A stretch of DNA of 36,278 nucleotides, taken from positions 1 to 36,278 of the forward strand of contig JBILBU010000020.1 in the NCBI GenBank assembly GCA_044353505.1, given 5' to 3'. Positions within the stretch are counted from its first letter, which is position 1. Every line of letters begins with the position of its first letter. Below the pieces are notes generated by a model. That model worked only from the letters and a program-made list of their open reading frames with translations. It was not told the origin of the DNA and ran no database searches. Of this stretch, positions 29,807 to 36,278 are shown in pieces. Made by a program: the position numbers and the translations under genes. The stretch comes from Pollutibacter sp044353505 (lineage in GTDB: Bacteria; Bacteroidota; Bacteroidia; Chitinophagales; Chitinophagaceae).

Positions 29807-31639
29807 TTATTTGTCTTCATTGGGGCTCATCAACTCAACGCTGCGTTGAATGAAATCTGTAAGCTGACTTCCTTTCAACATCCCTTGTGAAAGCAGTGCC
29901 AAATCGGCTAGGTTTCTGATTTGCTTGAGCTGTGCAGCTTCATCTTTATTTGAGAGTATGGATGAAAATATTTTATTATTCCCATTGACCGTTAAGGTAA
30001 CCTCGTCTGGCATATTTGCATAGAAGGCTCCCATTGGTCCGCTCATTGAAGCCATATCCTTCATCCTACGCATAAATTCCGGCCTGGTGGCAACAACTGG
30101 AGGGGCATCTGGACTTAGCCCTTTTATTTCTGTATTTAGGGTAAGCTCAGGAACGTTGAATTCGAATAACTTTTTTAGCCGCTCCTCTTCTTTTTCAGAA
30201 AGTACAGACTTACTGTCTTCTTGTTTATCAATCAGGTTATCGGTGATGTCTGAATCCACTCTTGTAAACTGTACATTTTCCCACTTGGATTCAATTTGGC
30301 CTATAAAAGAAGCATCAACAAGGGTATCCATCTTAACCACTTTATATCCCCGTTCCTCAGCAGATTTGATGTAGGCATCTTGTTGTATGAAATCAGTTGC
30401 ATAAAGAATAACCAACTTGCCATCTTTATTCTTTTGCAATCCTTCTGCAGCTGCCCTGTATTCATCCAGCGTATAAAACTCTCCGGATAGGGCATCTTGC
30501 ATGATATGAAACTTATCCGCCTTCTCCCTAAACTTATCGTCTGTCATCATGCCATACTTGACAAACAATCCGAGGCTTTCCCATTTTGATTCAAATTCTT
30601 TGCGTTCATTTCGGAATATTTCATCAAGTTTATCAGCTACCTTTTTTGTGATATGGCTATTAATTTTTCTAACATTAGGATCTCCTTGAAGATAGCTGCG
30701 GCTTACATTGAGCGGGATGTCTGGAGAGTCTATCACTCCTTGCAACAACATCAAAAACTCAGGAACAATATCTTTCACTTCATCGGTAACAAATACCTGA
30801 TTTGAATAGAGTTGGATTTTGTCTTTTTGAATTTCGTAGGATTGTTTGATTTTGGGGAAATAGAGAATACCAGTTAAAGTAAAGGGATAATCTACATTCA
30901 GATGAATCCAAAAAAGTGGCGTCTCGTTGAAAGGATAAAGTTTTTTATAAAAATCTTGATAGTCTGCTGTTGTAAGCTCTGCAGGTTTTTTTATCCATGC
31001 AGGATCTGTGGTATTGATTTGGTTGTCTTCAAAGAAGATGGGAACAGGAAGAAACTTACAAAATTTTTCAAGGATACTTTTAATCCTAGACGAATCCAGA
31101 AACTCCTCACTTTCCTGATTGATGAAAAGCGTGATGGACGTACCCCGTTCTTTTTTTTCTGAGGGACTCAATGAAAACTCAGGACTACCATCACATTCCC
31201 ACACTACTGCTTCACTACCTTCTTTATATGAAAGGGTAGCCAATTGTACTTTTTCACTCACCATGAACCCACTGTAAAAACCCAATCCAAAATGACCTAT
31301 GATATTTCCTTCATTTTGTCCCTTGTACTTTTCAAGAAACTCTTCAGCACTTGAAAAGGCTACTTGGTTTATATATTTGTCAACTTCCTCAGCCGTCATT
31401 CCGATACCCCTGTCTGCAATGGTCAATGTCTTAGCTTCTTTGTCAAGCACAATATCAATTCTCAACTCACCCAATTCACCCTTGGCCTCACCTGCAGAGG
31501 AGTAGGTTTTCAACTTTTGTGTGGCGTCTATGGCATTTGCAATCAGTTCACGCAAAAAAATGTCGTGATCGCTGTAAAGGAATTTTTTAATGATTGGAAA
31601 AATGTTCTCCGTTTGAACCCTGATTTGTCCCTTTTGCAT
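29807..31639 (-). CDS. htpG: Molecular chaperone HtpG (Hsp90)
   Basis: ATP-dependent cytoplasmic Hsp90 chaperone, 610 aa, normal for Bacteroidota. The N-terminal GHKL ATPase domain shows ELIANAIDA (33-41), the ADRGIGMTAEEV loop (75-86) and IGHFGLGFYSGFMV (114-127), which form the nucleotide pocket. The middle domain (about 220-470) has LNVSRSYLQGDPNVRKI with the ATP-contacting arginine region. The C-terminal dimerisation domain is shorter and ends SPNEDK. Single gene, convergent with recJ; no heat-shock-type operator such as CIRCE was seen in the 181 bases upstream. Confidence 0.96.
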   Translation of the reverse strand: MQKGQIRVQTENIFPIIKKFLYSDHDIFLRELIANAIDATQKLKTYSSAGEAKGELGELRIDIVLDKEAKTLTIADRGIGMTAEEVDKYINQVAFSSAEEFLEKYKGQNEGNIIGHFGLGFYSGFMVSEKVQLATLSYKEGSEAVVWECDGSPEFSLSPSEKKERGTSITLFINQESEEFLDSSRIKSILEKFCKFLPVPIFFEDNQINTTDPAWIKKPAELTTADYQDFYKKLYPFNETPLFWIHLNVDYPFTLTGILYFPKIKQSYEIQKDKIQLYSNQVFVTDEVKDIVPEFLMLLQGVIDSPDIPLNVSRSYLQGDPNVRKINSHITKKVADKLDEIFRNERKEFESKWESLGLFVKYGMMTDDKFREKADKFHIMQDALSGEFYTLDEYRAAAEGLQKNKDGKLVILYATDFIQQDAYIKSAEERGYKVVKMDTLVDASFIGQIESKWENVQFTRVDSDITDNLIDKQEDSKSVLSEKEEERLKKLFEFNVPELTLNTEIKGLSPDAPPVVATRPEFMRRMKDMASMSGPMGAFYANMPDEVTLTVNGNNKIFSSILSNKDEAAQLKQIRNLADLALLSQGMLKGSQLTDFIQRSVELMSPNEDK

Positions 31640-31777
31640 ACGATTGATTTTGATAAGATGATTTCAAATTGGATGCCAAAGGCCAAAGATGACAGGATGG
31701 CACGGAAAAAGCAGCTAAAATGCTAGAATTAAAGACAAAAATGGGATAAAATAAACCGTATTATAACTTGAATTCAT

Positions 31778-31785
31778 TACCTTCG
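31778..31785 (+). promoter_or_regulatory. Possible -7 box of the rpsF operon
   Basis: TACCTTCG, one mismatch to TAnnTTTG, followed by a C-run. Transcription would start near 31791, about 30 bases before the rpsF ATG. No clear -33 box. Confidence 0.35.
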
Positions 31786-31820
31786 CCCCCCATTATCAAA
31801 TCAAAAAAATACAGGGTATT

Positions 31821-32177
31821 ATGCAAAATTATGAATTGATGGTGATTTTTACCCCTGTTCTGAGTGAGGAAGAATTCAAAACTGCTCAGAAAAAATATGT
31901 CGATTTCATCACCGCTGGCGGTGGTTCAATCGTTCATAGCAACCCCTGGGGGCTAAAATCACTGGCCTACCCCGTCCAGAAGAAGACCACTGGTATCTAC
32001 TGGGTTATGGAATATGTAGCGCCATCCGACATGAATGAGAAGCTGAAGATTCAGCTACTGCGTGACGAGCAGGTCCTCCGTCACATTGTTATAAAACTCG
32101 ATAAATACGCCGTCGAGTATAACAAGAAAAAGAGAAGTGGTGTACCAACCGGAACCGAAAAAGCAGTGGAGGGCTAA
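31821..32177 (+). CDS. rpsF: 30S ribosomal protein S6
   Basis: A 118-aa S6 protein, which pairs with S18 on the platform of the 30S subunit. It begins MQNYELMVIFTPVLSEEE, the usual S6 start, and contains the conserved WGLKSLAYPVQKKTTGIYWV (54-73) and LLRDEQVLRHIVIK (89-102) blocks. The C-terminus is a short basic/acidic tail, as in Bacteroidota homologues. First gene of the rpsF-rpsR-rplI operon. Confidence 0.97.
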   Translation: MQNYELMVIFTPVLSEEEFKTAQKKYVDFITAGGGSIVHSNPWGLKSLAYPVQKKTTGIYWVMEYVAPSDMNEKLKIQLLRDEQVLRHIVIKLDKYAVEYNKKKRSGVPTGTEKAVEG

Positions 32178-32181
32178 TATC

Positions 32182-32448
32182 ATGGCAAAAGCAAATGAAA
32201 TCAAGTACCTAACGGCCATCAAAACCGAGAAACCAAGGAAGAAATTCTGCCGTTTTAAGAAATATGGTATCCGGTACATCGACTACAAAGATGCTGAGTT
32301 TCTAAAGAAGTTCCTTAACGAGCAGGGTAAAATGTTACCCCGCCGTATTACAGGCAACTCTCTTAAATATCAGCGCAAGGTGTCTGAGGCCATTAAGCGT
32401 GGACGTCAGATGGCATTATTGCCTTATGTAACCGACTTGTTGAAGTAG
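32182..32448 (+). CDS. rpsR: 30S ribosomal protein S18
   Basis: An 88-aa S18 protein starting at the ATG at 32182, four bases after the rpsF stop. The core KKFCRFKKYGIRYIDYKD and KMLPRRITGNSLKYQRKV, then AIKRGRQMALLPYV, are universal S18 blocks. The frame is open upstream into rpsF, but those extra codons are not S18-like. Confidence 0.97.
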   Translation: MAKANEIKYLTAIKTEKPRKKFCRFKKYGIRYIDYKDAEFLKKFLNEQGKMLPRRITGNSLKYQRKVSEAIKRGRQMALLPYVTDLLK

Positions 32449-32529
32449 AACCTCCAACCTAATCACCTTAAGGTGTGACAGTTCCGCAAAACCGGGATTG
32501 GAGTTGGTAAAACTTTTAAAAACAATACT
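32449..32529 (+). promoter_or_regulatory. Structured spacer between rpsR and rplI
   Basis: An 81-base spacer with nested pairing potential: outer stem CCAAC (32454-32458) / GTTGG (32503-32507), inner hairpins CACC-TTAA-GGTG (32464-32475) and CCG-CAAAAC-CGG (32484-32495). No T-tract follows, so it is not a terminator; it could be a leader or processing element for rplI. Confidence 0.35.
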
Positions 32530-32976
32530 ATGCAGATTATTTTAATTCAGGATGTAAACAACCTTGGTGGAGCCAACGAATTGGTGTCAGTAAAAAACGG
32601 CTATGCCCGTAATTTTCTGATTCCAAAGAAAATGGCAATCGAAGCATCTCCTTCTAACTTGAAGCAACTTGAGGAACGTCTTAAGCAAATCAAGAAAAAA
32701 GAAGATAAAATGCTTGCTGAGCTCAACAAGGTTATTGCAGTACTTCAGTCTGGTCCAGTTACCATTGGTGCCAAAACAGGTACTAGTGGAAAGATTTTCG
32801 GAAGCGTTACTACAGTTCAAGTATCCAAAGCGATTCGTGAACAAAAAAGCTACGAGATCGACAGACGTCGCATTACCCTTCTTGATGAAATCAAAGAACT
32901 GGGAAGCTACAAAGCGAAAGTTGATTTTGGCAACGGAAACGAAACTGAAATTACTTTGGAAATTGTTGCTGAATAA
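32530..32976 (+). CDS. rplI: 50S ribosomal protein L9
   Basis: A 148-aa L9 protein. The N-terminal RNA-binding domain has MQIILIQDVNNLGGANELVSVKNGYARNFLIPK in L9 order (residues 1-33), followed by the long connecting helix (about 40-75, LEERLKQIKKKEDKMLAEL) and the C-terminal domain with SGKIFGSVTTVQVSKAI. The last gene of the operon, followed by a strong terminator. Confidence 0.97.
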   Translation: MQIILIQDVNNLGGANELVSVKNGYARNFLIPKKMAIEASPSNLKQLEERLKQIKKKEDKMLAELNKVIAVLQSGPVTIGAKTGTSGKIFGSVTTVQVSKAIREQKSYEIDRRRITLLDEIKELGSYKAKVDFGNGNETEITLEIVAE

Positions 32977-32993
32977 TCCTCACACTTTTTTAG

Positions 32994-33026
32994 AAAAAAG
33001 CTCCTGCATGCAGGAGCTTTTTTTTT
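32994..33026 (+). terminator. Terminator after rplI
   Basis: The 18-base palindrome GCTCCTGCATGCAGGAGC (33000-33017) with A's upstream and nine T's downstream (33018-33026). It ends the ribosomal protein operon. Confidence 0.92.
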
Positions 33027-33109
33027 GTGCAAATTGAGTTAGCGTAATTATATAAATCCTTTATATTTATTTTATTGGGGACCGGTTGAATTTCGTTTAC
33101 CTTAAACCC

Positions 33110-34696
33110 ATGAAGGTTTATTTTCTTTGTGTATTCGCCATATTCCTGATTGCATGCAATTCAAATGGCAATACCAGCGCAAGAAACGATCTGGAAAGCT
33201 ATACACAGTTAGACACTATTAATCCTGATATTATTGCAGGGAGTTTTAGCGACCAAAAAAACTTGAAGATTGACAGTTTGGCAATTCGTCAATTTATTCT
33301 AGCCTATCCCCTTTTCAATCCCATTCAGCAAGAGTTGAGCAAGTTTTACAACGGCCGAGGCTATGCCCTTGCTTGGTATGAAAACAACAGGTTGATTGAG
33401 CAGTCGAATATTTTATACAACCGTATCCTACACATGGAAGACAATGGACTTCCACTTGAAGCCCCTTACATAGAGATTTATAGCCGAATGATGGAAAATC
33501 CAAAAGGACAGGATCTGGTTTCTCAGGAGTTGATGCTTACAGCCCAGTACTTAACCTTTGCAAAAAAGGTATTGAATGGAATACCGGAAACAGATTCTAG
33601 ATCAATTCAATGGTATATCCCAAGAAAGAAAATAAACTATGCGCTCCTTCTGGAAGACATTATACAAGGTGACACCAAGGCGATCAGCAATTCTCTGTAT
33701 CCCCAATATAAAAAACTACGTAAGGAGCTGGTGCGATATAATGAAATCGAGAAAAAGGGAGGATGGGAGAAAATAGAATCAGATAAGAGGTCATACAAAA
33801 AAGGTGACTATGGAAATACGATTGCGGCAGTTCGTAAAAGACTATTTAAAACTGGAGAGTACTTGGGGGATGTACATGAAACTGTGTACGACACAACACT
33901 AGAAAAATTCATTATCGCTTTTCAACAAACTAATGGATTAATAGCAGATGGCATCATCAAACCCGCTTTGATTAAAGAATTGAATATCCCAATAAGAGAA
34001 AGGATAGAACAACTTATTGTAAACATGGAACGATGTCGATGGCTTCCTAATCAGACATATGAAAAATATATAGTAGTAAACATCCCAGACTATACACTCT
34101 TTGCATATAAACAAGACAGTACTGAATTTTCATGCAAGGTTGTTGTGGGCAAAGAGACCAATAAGACAGCAATATTCAGAGGAGACATGAAATATGTAGT
34201 GTTTAATCCATATTGGAATGTACCTGAGAGCATCATCAAAAAAGAAATATTGCCGGAGATAAAAAAAAACAGCAGGTATTTAGAAGAACATGAGATGGAG
34301 TGGAATGGTGGGAAGATCAGGCAGAAACCGGGAGCACAAAATGCATTGGGCAAGGTGAAGTTTCTATTCCCCAACGTGTTCAATATTTATTTGCATGATA
34401 CACCTGCAAAGACACTGTTCAGCAAAGAAAAAAGAACATTCAGCCATGGTTGCATTAGGGTAGCCGAGCCAAGGAAGTTAGCAGTTTTTCTATTGGAAGA
34501 TGAACCAGGTTGGACTGAGGAAGCGATAGACCGAAATATGGAATATGGCAAAGAAAGGTATGTTACACTAAAAAAACCAATTCCGGTATACGTGGTGTAT
34601 TTTACTGCCTTTGTGGATGATTTAGGCAGATTAAATTTCAGGAAGGATATTTATTTGCGGGACCATCCACTAAGGGATATCATTTTAAGTAAATAA
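33110..34696 (+). CDS. YcbB-like L,D-transpeptidase, lipoprotein
   Basis: A 528-aa envelope enzyme predicted to make 3-3 peptidoglycan crosslinks or related L,D bonds. Lipoprotein signal MKVYFLCVFAIFLIACNS with acylated cysteine C16. A helical scaffold region (about 60-240) is followed by a peptidoglycan-binding-type segment (YKKGDYGNTIAAVRKRL... FIIAFQQTNGLIADG). The YkuD catalytic domain comes next, from about YIVVNIPDYTLFAY to the active site FSHGCIRVAEP with catalytic C448. The frame extends to 33086 (TTG), but the ATG at 33110 begins the lipoprotein signal. Layout matches the YcbB/LdtD group rather than small LdtA-type enzymes. Confidence 0.9.
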   Translation: MKVYFLCVFAIFLIACNSNGNTSARNDLESYTQLDTINPDIIAGSFSDQKNLKIDSLAIRQFILAYPLFNPIQQELSKFYNGRGYALAWYENNRLIEQSNILYNRILHMEDNGLPLEAPYIEIYSRMMENPKGQDLVSQELMLTAQYLTFAKKVLNGIPETDSRSIQWYIPRKKINYALLLEDIIQGDTKAISNSLYPQYKKLRKELVRYNEIEKKGGWEKIESDKRSYKKGDYGNTIAAVRKRLFKTGEYLGDVHETVYDTTLEKFIIAFQQTNGLIADGIIKPALIKELNIPIRERIEQLIVNMERCRWLPNQTYEKYIVVNIPDYTLFAYKQDSTEFSCKVVVGKETNKTAIFRGDMKYVVFNPYWNVPESIIKKEILPEIKKNSRYLEEHEMEWNGGKIRQKPGAQNALGKVKFLFPNVFNIYLHDTPAKTLFSKEKRTFSHGCIRVAEPRKLAVFLLEDEPGWTEEAIDRNMEYGKERYVTLKKPIPVYVVYFTAFVDDLGRLNFRKDIYLRDHPLRDIILSK

Positions 34697-34740
34697 TCCT
34701 TGGCCATTTTATTGTACATTGTATACAAAACAAACTAAAT

Positions 34741-34992
34741 ATGAACATTTTCGTAGGCAACCTAAGCTACAATTTAACAAATGAAGCACTTGAGCAACTC
34801 TTTACCCCTTATGGACAAGTTAGTTCTGCAAGAATTATCATTGACAAAATGAGTGGCAGGAGTAAAGGATTTGGATTTATTGAAATGGCAAATGAAGAAG
34901 AAGCGCAAAAAGCTATTGCGGCATTGCATGAATCCGATGTATTGGGAAGGAATATGATTGCAAGTGAAGCTAGGCCAAGCCAGAAAGGCTAA
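34741..34992 (+). CDS. RNA-binding protein with a single RRM
   Basis: An 83-aa protein consisting of one RNA recognition motif: RNP-2 IFVGNL (3-8) and RNP-1 KGFGFIEM (42-49), with the aromatic residues that stack on RNA bases. The C-terminal tail is short and basic. Such stand-alone RRM proteins are common in Bacteroidota and cyanobacteria; in Bacteroides they have been linked to post-transcriptional control. Own transcript between the transpeptidase and the convergent apbE gene. Confidence 0.92.
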   Translation: MNIFVGNLSYNLTNEALEQLFTPYGQVSSARIIIDKMSGRSKGFGFIEMANEEEAQKAIAALHESDVLGRNMIASEARPSQKG

Positions 34993-35014
34993 TCATAAGC
35001 ATTAATTTTCAACA

Positions 35015-36049
35015 CTAGTAAGTCGAGTTGATATAGTTTTTAAATACGCTGTTGCTTGTATCTGCTATGCTGCCATTGGCTTTTTTGTATACCATGTATA
35101 CGCCTATGTCTGGCATCGTATGCAAGAGTCGAAATGTATTTTTTAAGCCCATTACCATAAAAGAATTATCGAGTGCGTCTGCCGTTATTGCATCATCTGC
35201 AATAACGGTCACGGATATAAGACCATTGTTGGATGGGTATCCAGTTTTGGGATTGATGATGTGGCTGAAATATCGATCCCCAATCTTAATAAACTTTCTG
35301 TAGCTCCCGGAAGTAGTAACAGCCTTTCCTGAGATCGTCAATTCCCTATCAATAATGGCGCCTTGTTGGGCATTGTCCATTGGGCCTTCAATGCCAACAG
35401 ACCAGAGCGAACCATCAGGCTTAGATCCAGAAGTCCTGATCTCACCTCCAAGTTCAACAATAAAATGCTTAACACCCTTCTCTATTAAAAAATTAGAGAG
35501 TAGATCTACCGTATACCCTTGGGCGATGCCATCAAGGTCAATCATTACGCCAGGATCAGACTTAAAGAGGCTGTCATTTGCAAGGATGAGATGATTGGAG
35601 CCAACTAGACTAAGTGTTGACCTGATCGTTCTTTTGGCTGGTACGGTAGATGGTTGAACAGCATTAAATCCCCATAAAACTGAAATGGGTTTTATTGTGA
35701 TATCAAAAGCACCGTTGGTGAGGTCTGAAAAATGAAGAGCGCTAAGCAGAAGCGTCTTTAGGTGCTGATCAATTTTTATGCCCCTAGCATCCCTATTGAA
35801 ACGAGAGATTAAAGAATTTGGTGTGTATTGGGAAACAGAGCTATCAACCCCTTGGAGAATCAGGTTTACAGAATCTATGGGAAAGATTTCCTTTTCAGCA
35901 TAGTAGGTAATCAGGAATGTTGTTCCCTGGGCAGGCCCTTTAAGGGAAAATTTGATTGGAGGATTTGGGCTGTCAGACCAGGAAAGGCATAGCATGATCA
36001 TCAAGGTAAAGCATAGCCAAACGATCCGACGGGCAGCACGAGTAATCAT
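35015..36049 (-). CDS. apbE: FAD:protein FMN transferase (ApbE family)
   Basis: Periplasmic flavin transferase that links FMN to a threonine of target proteins such as Na+-NQR or Rnf subunits. From the ATG at 36049 it is 344 aa. The signal peptide spans about 1-27 (RR-containing start, WLCFTLMIMLCLSW). QGTTFLITYY is the substrate-binding entry, DLDGIAQGYTVD and VELGGEIRTSG are conserved, followed by FSHIINPKTGYPSN and the metal-binding ADDAITADALDNSFMVMG. A frame from 36055 (TTG) is ruled out because the -7 box overlaps it. The flavinylation target is not in the window. Confidence 0.92.
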   Translation of the reverse strand: MITRAARRIVWLCFTLMIMLCLSWSDSPNPPIKFSLKGPAQGTTFLITYYAEKEIFPIDSVNLILQGVDSSVSQYTPNSLISRFNRDARGIKIDQHLKTLLLSALHFSDLTNGAFDITIKPISVLWGFNAVQPSTVPAKRTIRSTLSLVGSNHLILANDSLFKSDPGVMIDLDGIAQGYTVDLLSNFLIEKGVKHFIVELGGEIRTSGSKPDGSLWSVGIEGPMDNAQQGAIIDRELTISGKAVTTSGSYRKFIKIGDRYFSHIINPKTGYPSNNGLISVTVIADDAITADALDNSFMVMGLKNTFRLLHTMPDIGVYMVYKKANGSIADTSNSVFKNYINSTY

Positions 36050-36052
36050 AAC

Positions 36053-36086
36053 CAAAGGTATTTTAACCTTGAAATAAAGGACAAAA
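36053..36086 (-). promoter_or_regulatory. Promoter of apbE overlapping the rRNA terminator
   Basis: Minus strand: TTTTG (36086-36082) as -33, 21-base spacer and TACCTTTG (36060-36053) as a perfect -7 box. The box ends three bases before the ATG at 36049, implying a leaderless or nearly leaderless mRNA. The -33 element is the T-tract of the 5S terminator. Confidence 0.55.
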
Positions 36087-36117
36087 AAAAACCTTGATCT
36101 AATAAAAGATCAAGGTT
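36083..36117 (-). terminator. Terminator of the rRNA operon
   Basis: Stem AACCTTGATCT (36090-36100) / AGATCAAGGTT (36107-36117), 6-base loop, followed on the minus strand by a T-tract (36089-36083). It lies about 10 bases beyond the 5S 3' end. Confidence 0.9.
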
Positions 36118-36125
36118 ATAATAAA

Positions 36126-36236
36126 TATGGCACCTACCTACTCTCCCGGGACGAATCCCAGTACCATCGGCCATGAGGGGCTTAACTGCTCTGTTCGGTA
36201 TGGGAAGAGGTGAACACCCTCGGCATAAGCACCATA
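36126..36236 (-). rRNA. rrf: 5S ribosomal RNA
   Basis: About 111 bases on the minus strand. The terminal helix pairs 5' TATGGTGCTT with 3' AGGTGCCATA (ten pairs, including wobbles). Conserved 5S internal sequences are CACCTCTTCCCATACCGAAC, AGTTAAGCCC, CCGATGGTACTG and GGGAGAGTAGG. It is the last gene of an rRNA operon; the 23S gene should lie beyond the right edge, and 36237-36278 would be the 23S-5S spacer. Confidence 0.95.
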
Positions 36237-36278
36237 AGAAAATATTCCGATATTCTCGGAAACAATAATGTCATATTG

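Noticed and set aside
31364..31726. 120-codon plus-strand frame over the start of htpG
   Set aside because: Antisense to the conserved Hsp90 ATPase domain; no homologous features.

Overview
The window looks like a chromosomal stretch of a Bacteroidota genome, most likely a Cytophagales-type lineage. Supporting signs are several Bacteroidota-restricted proteins (PorD/DUF4835, a DUF4296 lipoprotein, the Bacteroidota form of RNA polymerase omega, an OmpA protein with thrombospondin type 3 repeats), promoter boxes of the TAnnTTTG type with very short leaders, and few clear Shine-Dalgarno sequences. No prophage, insertion sequence, CRISPR array or obvious genomic island is visible. Almost everything is housekeeping or cell-envelope content.

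Layout. 1-1774: tyrS, then a stand-alone tRNA-Gln(UUG) with its own promoter and terminator. 1773-4847 (minus): osmC-like gene, metZ-like sulfhydrylase, cmoA and a translationally coupled membrane methyltransferase. 4948-5335: a small coiled-coil gene facing rfbD across an inverted 9-bp repeat array. 5325-11263 (minus): a six-gene nucleotide-sugar operon (WbpE-like aminotransferase, UDP-glucose dehydrogenase, UDP-glucuronate decarboxylase, rmlB, rmlC, rmlD), divergent from waaA (Kdo transferase). 12563-13057: an unknown protein. 13122-16821 (plus): tdk, ccmB, ccmC, ccmD and glutamate dehydrogenase. 16825-17268: an orphan HsdR_N-type nuclease-like domain. 17522-18571: queA. 18605-21041 (minus): an Ldh-family dehydrogenase, then lysC. 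21203-21595: ssb. 21612-24964 (minus): bamD, omega, porD, a DUF4296 lipoprotein and an unknown helical protein. 25094-26796 (minus): an outer-membrane barrel gene followed by an OmpA/TSP3 gene. 27015-29694 (plus): polyprenyl diphosphate synthase and recJ. 29807-31639 (minus): htpG. 31821-32976 (plus): rpsF-rpsR-rplI. 33110-34992 (plus): a YcbB-like L,D-transpeptidase and a small RRM protein. 35015-36049 (minus): apbE. 36126-36236 (minus): 5S rRNA, the end of an rRNA operon that continues off the right edge.

The main themes are envelope construction (Kdo, nucleotide sugars, BamD, PorD, OmpA pair, L,D-transpeptidase, polyprenyl diphosphate), cytochrome c biogenesis and core information processing. 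I see no clear new multi-gene system. The observations most worth checking are: a barrel/OmpA gene pair that looks like the split halves of a protein usually fused in this phylum; an inverted array of nonamer repeats filling the gap between two convergent stop codons; an ssb terminator embedded in the coding end of the opposing gene; and two promoters placed so close to the start codon that the mRNAs should be leaderless. Promoter calls, family assignments and gene-order comparisons rest on reading the sequence and on recalled family knowledge; no search was run.
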